This document shows positions 57,930 through 64,000 of a stretch of 64,000 bases of DNA, piece after piece. The DNA lies in contig NW_026974140.1 in the NCBI RefSeq assembly GCF_037042905.1, positions 18,464,001-18,528,000 on the forward strand. Reading direction: 5' to 3'. This DNA comes from Lytechinus pictus (Eukaryota > Echinodermata > Echinoidea > Temnopleuroida > Toxopneustidae). Positions within the stretch are counted from its first letter, which is position 1; the number at the start of each line of letters is the position of its first letter. Position numbers and translations under genes: made by a program. The notes beneath the pieces were generated by a model. It had not been told where the DNA came from. It saw nothing but the letters and a program-made list of their open reading frames with translations, and searched no databases.

Positions 57930-58845
57930 TTTTTCTTTCCTATCCACTTTCAATTTATATATACATATAATTTTTCCCCTCAGCTCTTTTGAATAGTTAC
58001 ATTATAGTTTCTTACTCTACTTTCCTCCCATATCTCATACAAGCTCAGCTCCAATTTTTCCTTCCTTATTCAGGCGATATAATAATTATTATATATATAT
58101 ATATATATTTGTTTTTTCTCCACTCACCTCTTTTAGATTTACCACATTTGCTTATTTACATGTATACTATGGTTTCTTCATAATACACCCCCTCTCTTCT
58201 ATATTTGCTTTTACCTTTTTAGGCAATTTGCTTCCTCTTTTTCACATATACAGATTTTTTTTCTTTCCTACTATATAGTCTTATGTTTTTTCCCGTCACA
58301 CCTAGCGGATTACCATATCAGTTACACCATATGTGTATATATTTATATATTTTTTCATATACATTTCTTTTTTGGATATATTTATATACATATCACTTAT
58401 AGATACATATTTACACTTACATTCTTCTCTTAGTTTGTTTAATGCTTTATCATATATACTTATATGTCTTTTGCACATTATCAGTTGTTCCCCATTCTTT
58501 TTCTTCTTTTTTCCCCCCACTCTTATGCACCAGTTTATTAAGCCTTTCTTTGTAACCTGTTTGACCCATCTCTCACTAATTCTCTAGTGATAGAGGGATC
58601 TCTATCACTGTTTTGTTCCAGATCCTGTTTGATGTTGCCTGCCTCATTATCTTAATCCCTCTTGGCCTTACTTACGCTAACTTCCCTTTGTGTCTGCCTA
58701 CTCCTTTTCTTTCATCCCCTTCACTAACCTGATTGGTCTTCTCTACTCACTAATGCCCCTTTTGTCTCCTTGTTTCTAGTGTTGCTGTAGCTTGTTTGTG
58801 GTCTATATTATGGTTGTTCCACTTTATATGTTTGTCATTTTGCCT

Positions 58846-58875
58846 CCGACGAAGATTCTGCTAGGATCGAAAGCT
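58846..58875 (+). ncRNA. Possible degenerate hammerhead-ribozyme core in the Penelope-like element
   Basis: CCGACGA is followed by a five-pair stem GATTC/GGATC (one G-U) with loop TGCTA, then GAAA. The hammerhead consensus is CUGANGA, stem II, GAAA, so only the second core position differs (C for U). Penelope-like elements are known to carry such ribozymes. Stems I and III were not established, and the changed core base argues against activity. Confidence 0.3.
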
Positions 58876-58880
58876 TAGGC

Positions 58881-60377
58881 CCCTTTTTGACTTTATAATA
58901 GTATCAAATTTGCCGATCTTTTGTCAATATTTTCATGAATACTGAACTCATCCTTTGAAAGAAACTTATGCCACATTTTAAATCATTTTTCACGTTAACG
59001 ATGTCAGATTTTAAGGATATTGGCTAGTTTTTTAGATAATAACCATCCGCGAAGTTTGGACATACACAAAGTTTGGACTCACTGCCATACGCAGCAGAAA
59101 ATAATTTTATAGTTAATTATACGCTCAAAACTTCCAAAGGCAACTTGAATAGAAAGATGATGAAAAATGGTCCACTTGTTCACTGCAACCACCCTGCCTG
59201 TGGGGAATCTACAGGTTGGACTATGGCATGCCAATGCTGTACAGAGCACACACTTTAAAAAATGAATAAAATATCACTTTTGTGACCAAAATTACTAATT
59301 TCCATACAGTTGCAATTTATTTTTCATTTGTAACTTGAGAATAATTTTTGTATTCACTAGAGCGCTCAAAAACTTGAATTTTGGGCATATTTTTGGGTAG
59401 GCACTTATGATCCAAGTTTGAAAGGAGACTCGTAAAATGACGTCAGTCTCGCCGATGAATATTCATTAGATCGTGGTCGTGCGTGTTCAATACACACTGC
59501 GTGCAGGCATGCAGATAGTTATATGCGAGGAACTTTGGCTCCAGAGACAAGTTGTCAAATAACGTGTGTGGGTGTGAGTGTGTGTACCATCGGCTGGTAG
59601 TATGCCATGCTGTCTAAGACTTCAAACACGTCGGAGAGAGTGCATGACAATTCGGTAAAACGAAGTTTCCGATATAAAGAGATAATAAAATAACACTATG
59701 TACCAACGAACGTAGAGGGCAGCAACACACAAGCGTGTTGCTCTAAGGAAGGTCAACTCCGCTCGAATTTTGTGACCACTTTAAAAAATAAGGTGGGGTT
59801 TTGGGAAATTTCTCGAGTTGATTTTTTTTCATTTGTTAATTTTAAATATTTTTTAATGAACAATTATTAGATCGGTTATTCTGGGTATAAATATTAAAAA
59901 TATTACTTTCATTTTTAAAGAAAATATTTAGCTTAAATAATCATGATTTTGACATTTTTCCTCATTTTGGAATATTAAGCCTGTGACGAGGATACCTCAT
60001 ATCTCTTATTTTCTTCTGCTGAATTTCGCTGCACCACTAATAAATGCATAGACAACCACCGTAATAATCGAGGTCATTTTTCTGGCCTGGGTGCGCCGAG
60101 TCTGGGCCGGTCGCGCAGCTAGCTAGTGACGTTGATGATGCGCTGGGGCTTCAGGCGACTCGTCATAGATCTAGCAACTTAGACAATTGACGTCTAATTT
60201 GCCTGGCCTGATTTGAAGTGTAATGGCTTCAGGGCTGATGTTTATCAACGATGATTGTTCAAGGTTAGATTTCAAATTTTAAATGTCATTTGACTTTTAA
60301 GTCTATAAATCTGAAATAAAGGCGCTGTATCCCCGAAATCCGGGTCTAAATTTCAACTCTGAGTCCGAGACCATGGC
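58881..60377. other. Intergenic DNA with a GC-richer, promoter-like end
   Basis: No exon recognised with confidence. From about 60060 to 60380 CpG content rises (tgcgccgagtctgggccggtcgcgc), as expected near a start site. The minus strand offers a seven-codon KLHL start candidate at 59608-59588 (MAYYQPM then a weak donor gtacac). If that is right, the region would be a divergent promoter. Confidence 0.35.
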
Positions 60378-60597
60378 ATGGACGGCGAAAAAACAACCCA
60401 TGCATCGGATGCATTGCATTGGCTGCGCGCTGCGCTGCAGCTGCACTGTGATGATGGGTTCAGCGAAGAGCTCAGAGAAAATAAGGTGGTTATATTCAAT
60501 CCCGAAATGCTTTGCGAGTGGTCACAAAATCGTCTCGACGCAAATCACCTAATACAGCCGTCTGGTGAAATCGCTGATAACAACAATCACCGATTTG
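60378..60597 (+). CDS. Possible first exon of an unrecognised gene
   Basis: Open from ATG with protein-like composition (MDGEKTTHASDALHWLRAAL, then NKVVIFNPEMLCEWSQNRL). A donor gtaatg at 60598 leaves phase 1. It lies at the end of a CpG-rich stretch. Without splicing the frame runs to 60695, but that tail is inside a repeat. A second overlapping frame from the ATG at 60373 stops after 59 codons. I know no family with this sequence. The phase does not fit the exon at 63134, so an exon between them, or a separate gene, is required. Confidence 0.4.
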
Positions 60598-60622
60598 GTA
60601 ATGATTTTAGTTTCCTGAAACT

Positions 60623-60980
60623 TATGGCCCGAATTCACAAAGGTGGACTAAAGTTATACCCGGGGTATAAAACGCGTCATTTGACGTCATTTTAATCCAT
60701 GGACTAAAGTTAGCACCTAGGGGCTAACTTTTGCGATTCACAAAGGTCGACTAAAGTTATACCGGGGTATAAAACGCGTCATTTGACGTCACGACTTAGT
60801 CAGCTCTTTGGGGTGGACTAAATCGGTGGGTTAAAGTTAGTCCACTGTTTTAACCAATCAGAGAGCAGCATTTCGATTGCGGAAAAGTTTGCTACAAGAA
60901 AAAAGTTTTTTGGACAGAGACGAGATTCGGTGTGATCGGCATATCTAAAGCTTCATATTTCACGACTTCGACCGAGATTG
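60623..60980. repeat. Direct repeat of ~103 bp with CRE palindromes, probably a transposon end
   Basis: Two copies of attcacaaaggtggactaaa to ttgacgtca (about 60633-60690 and 60736-60791). Each contains tataaaacgcgtcatttgac and a perfect TGACGTCA (60682-60689, 60784-60791). The start ggcccgaattcacaaaggtg resembles ends of PIF/Harbinger-like elements, but no partner end was found. A good donor (gtaagt) lies at 60980. Confidence 0.5.
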
Positions 60981-61013
60981 TAAGTAAATTACATAATTTT
61001 TGGAGCTTAAATC

Positions 61014-61268
61014 ATGACGGAGCCTTCAGATCCATATGTAACTATTATTGATAGCTTTAACTTTCCAAAAGGTATACTCGAAAACTTGAAATGGTATCTG
61101 AATCATTGTTATCGTCGCGTCTCTAAGCTGCTCAGTCCCAGCCATGTACTTTTGTGTGCGTTCATATCTATGAGCATTGCAGTGCGAGACGCAATTAGCG
61201 TACACTACACAGGCCAGGTAGGCGTGATTGAAAGGTCGATACTATTTGCTAGTTATGTCAGGCAGTGA
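61014..61268 (+). CDS. Open frame of 84 codons, unrecognised
   Basis: ATG to TGA, coding MTEPSDPYVTIIDSFNFPKG, then NLKWYLNHCYRRVSKLL and a hydrophobic part. It follows a possible 5' exon and donor (60980) of a repeat, so it may belong to a transposon. No known domain is seen; chance is possible. Confidence 0.2.
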   Translation: MTEPSDPYVTIIDSFNFPKGILENLKWYLNHCYRRVSKLLSPSHVLLCAFISMSIAVRDAISVHYTGQVGVIERSILFASYVRQ

Positions 61269-62177
61269 TTTTCGATTTCGTGTGATTTTCATGGAATTTT
61301 TGTTGTCTACGATACCCCTGCCACTCCTCCTGGCCCTGCCAACACAGCTACTGTGCATCTAATTTTGTCTGAGACTGAAGCAAGGCCAAGGCAAGTCCAG
61401 GAGAGCAGCAATACAATTACAAATAAGTTTTTTTTTAATACTACAATTTAAAGTACAATACAGAGCCGGTCTAACTCAGACATTCTACTCTGGGCTGGCT
61501 TTGTCTTGGCTTGGATAGATGGTCAAGCTATGAAGCTTACCTGGTAGCCATGTTAGAGTCACTCCTAGTACCAATGAGGTCCAACATTACATGTATGGAC
61601 CTCATAGGCGACATCAGTAGTATTTTGTGTCAGAAATCTTTGTGAAGATGATTATTTTTGTATTTTATCAAAACTACAAGCTATCGTACTGTCTAATCAT
61701 TACATTTCGATCTCACTAATTGAATACATTGTTAGCAATAAAAAAAATTGAAAGAAATGAAGGGGAACTTACATTTTCACGGCTTTTTCCTGATTTTCTG
61801 GGCAACTGCTCTTCTCTTCTGACTCGCGATCGAAGCTGATATGAAGATCACGTGATTCGCGTTCTCGTCAGCTGATCGATTGGTTATTCTTTTCGTCAGA
61901 CGTTAATAATATATATTTTATAATGCTAGCATTCATCGCTAATTTAGGTGAAAGAGATTGAAGTTAAACAGCGCCAGGTCGGAATCATAATTATTTTGGA
62001 AGAGTGTATTTATACACTCGATCTCATACCTGACGTAGACGGCGCTATTCAACAAATGCACAATCTATTTAAAAATAAAACAGAAAGAACGCCTTGAACA
62101 CAGGCCAAAATGCCTAACGATTTCTCCGCGGCATTAACAACTATCGTAAAGGGCGCTCCATTTATCAATAAAGATGG
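61269..62177. other. Intergenic DNA, no gene recognised
   Basis: No clear exon. About 61500-61600 and 61800-62100 are less AT-rich. It probably contains the promoter of the gene starting at 62178. Confidence 0.35.
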
Positions 62178-64000
62178 ATGCTAAGCTGTCTATGGCGACA
62201 AAATTTGCCGCAAATATTTACGAAGAATTGTGAGAAATGGTCTGAAAATGCAACAAAAGAACCGGTGAGTACCGATTAAACATTATCAATTTATTTAATA
62301 GAACATATTTAATTACTACAATGTAACGATTTCTAGATAATATTGCTTAGTTCTAAGCTAGGGAGGCCCAAACGCGCGTGAGCGGAGTCCCACTTTATTA
62401 GCACGGGTAAGTATTGGGGTGTCGCCTAGAGTGGTTAGAGTTAGTCCTACAACATCGTTGGAGTAAAAAAAATATTTTAATAAGGGTCAACTCTAACTTA
62501 AGGCTAAGCCCTGATTAAATTATTTTTTGAAAAAATATTTAATAAAGATTGGGTTCCACTCACCGCTGTTTACTCCAACAGCTATAAATGAGCTGATTTT
62601 ACTTTTACTAAAACTAAGTTTTACTGACCTTCGGCATTGCATTTGCGATCACTTATACTATAGATTTACGGTGTCGTCAAAACATTAAAAAATAATGGAA
62701 ATCCTAGGCCTAATTGATTATTTGAGTAGATCTAACTGAGGTCTAACTTTGAAAATTCTCTCTTTTGGGGGTTATAATAAACTCTACCCCACCCTCTTTG
62801 TTTCAATTTTTTTTTTTCACAAGGAGTCCCAATGTTATATTCACATGAGACCACAGACAAGTGCATTTGATCTTCAGTCCTCTACATTTGTAGTAGACCG
62901 ATAAATAGGTTTATTTCTGTCAGGGATATGCTCCCCTGAGATTTCATGTGGCTCCGCAGCATCCCGTCCCACCAAAAAAAAATCAGAAAATGTTGAACGA
63001 CTCCTCTGAAACAGCGGATTTTATCAATCTACATTTGTAGCTGCTTTATTATTTTTTTCTTTGATATACCTTGACATTGCAGTATGATTGATGAATAAAT
63101 ATTTTTTTCATTATTTTTTTTCTTCCATATCAGCAACAGACCATACATACTCGGCAGATTGTGCTCAATCAAGACAAAGCAAACATGGCTCACAGTTTTG
63201 AACTGCTGTGCCGTCTTGCAAGAGAGTGAGGTATGCCTTATCAATTCATATTTAAAAAAAATTAAATGTCATTAAAATGGCCTTTTTTAATAAAATATTA
63301 TTTCTGGGATTTGAATTCATCATGTAATTGTAAATGTATCATGTGACATGTATGTTACTTTTTCATTCTTGTCATAGTAATTGACAAAAAAAGAAGAGGG
63401 GGGGGGGACCTTGCTTGTGTGTTATTAACATATATATTTGTCTACTGGTCACTAGGCTTGTTGATCTCCAATTAATCCTGACATTTTGTTGAATATTTAT
63501 TTAAAAGAGAGAAAGAAAGCATTGTCAGTCTGATGAATGCCGGGGGGGGGGGGGGTAGAAAAAAAGGTTTAATGAGACTTTGATGAAGATTCATGAAAAT
63601 ATGTTATTCGAAAGTCACTCGCAAGCAATAACCTCTATTTGTGTAAACAAAGTTCCATAAAATTAGTGCCTTGCCTTCATTATTAAAGCCAATTGAAAGT
63701 GATTCAGTAAATCAGTTTTCATAGAAGCATCTCTATGACGTGCGTGGTTTGATCAATGATGATGATCAGCAACAATTGGCAGGTTTTTTTTCTTCACTTT
63801 TACAAGTAGGTAAATAGAAAAGCTACTCATGTCAATTAGAATTTTTATCCTATCTTTTTTTAAGGATTTCTGTATAATCTTTCACATTCTGTTCCTCATT
63901 TTAAACACTTTTGAATTAAATGAAATTCAAAGAGTAAATTGCCCATTCATGGTGACTCTTAAACACAATCTTTTAACTTCCATGCAGATTCAGCAACACA
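62178..64000 (+). CDS. 5' exons of an unrecognised gene, running off the window
   Basis: Three exons join in phase: 62178-62264 (MLSCLWRQNLPQIFTKNCEK..., donor gtgagt), 63134-63225 (acceptor ccatatcag, QQTIHTRQIVLNQDKANMAH and SFELLCRLARE, donor gtgagg) and 63988-64000 (acceptor ttccatgcag, FSNT). The first exon is short, with W, R and K and no acids at its start, which could be a mitochondrial presequence. An upstream ATG at 62174 is in another frame and stops after about 17 codons. I do not recognise the family. Confidence 0.5.
63134..63225 (+). CDS. Exon 2 of the unrecognised right-edge gene
   Basis: Ninety-two bases, phase 0 in and phase 2 out. The donor gtgagg inside agagagtgagg is chosen because the alternative at gtatgc, five bases on, would include an in-frame TGA. 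Confidence 0.5.

Larger units (their letters stand above)
57406..58880 (+). mobile_element. Penelope-like retroelement, 5'-truncated
   Basis: Consists of the C-terminal coding part (57406-57929) and a T-rich 3' region with a ta microsatellite (58090-58108). It ends near 58880 in a small structured motif, ccgacgaagattctgctagg then atcgaaagc. The reverse transcriptase part is gone. Confidence 0.75.

Overview
This is a window of animal nuclear DNA. Genes are split into short exons by GT-AG introns, intergenic DNA is AT-rich, and many families of small inverted-repeat transposons fill introns and intergenic space. The gene set (a sialyltransferase, a kelch-like protein of the KLHL1/4/5 type, mitochondrial ribosomal protein L28) together with a Penelope-like element, an L2/CR1-type LINE and a tRNA-derived SINE suggests a marine invertebrate. 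An echinoderm such as a sea urchin is my best guess. The phylum is an inference.

Layout. 1-3603: no gene; a diverged duplication and one long hairpin. 3604-18537 (+): an alpha-2,6-sialyltransferase of the ST6GALNAC type in eight exons. The last intron before exon 6 carries 21 tandem copies of the 3' splice site plus the first half of exon 6. 18538-27435: probable 3' UTR, then intergenic DNA with several transposons. 27436-38982 (+): mitochondrial ribosomal protein L28. Its seven downstream exons are clear. A 5' exon with a GC donor is a candidate. Its first intron holds an 18-bp minisatellite of about 54 copies and two inverted-repeat elements. 39990-42015 (+): a 5'-truncated LINE whose reverse transcriptase frame is broken by a 16-bp duplication. 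42016-47059: no gene found. 47060-55166 (-): a KLHL1/4/5-type BTB-BACK-kelch gene, nine coding exons, lacking only an upstream start exon. It converges on L28. 57406-58880 (+): remains of a Penelope-like retroelement ending in its GIY-YIG domain. 60378-60597 (+) and 62178-64000 (+): 5' exons of one or two genes that I do not recognise; the second runs off the window.

The three recognised genes have no shared pathway: Golgi glycan sialylation, mitochondrial translation, and a cullin-3 adaptor type protein. All exon joins given for them keep phase, and the summed coding lengths are exact multiples of three (1122, 921 and 1812 bases).

The most unusual structure is the partial-exon array at 14368-16997. 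It repeats an acceptor and the first ~92 bases of a real exon every 122-123 bp. Each copy (where intact) has one extra A that makes a stop codon, and only the last copy runs on into a full exon. Also notable are dispersed elements carrying perfect DR1 nuclear-receptor motifs, a transposon family carrying a palindromic RFX X-box-like site, and a SINE whose tail matches the LINE in the same window.
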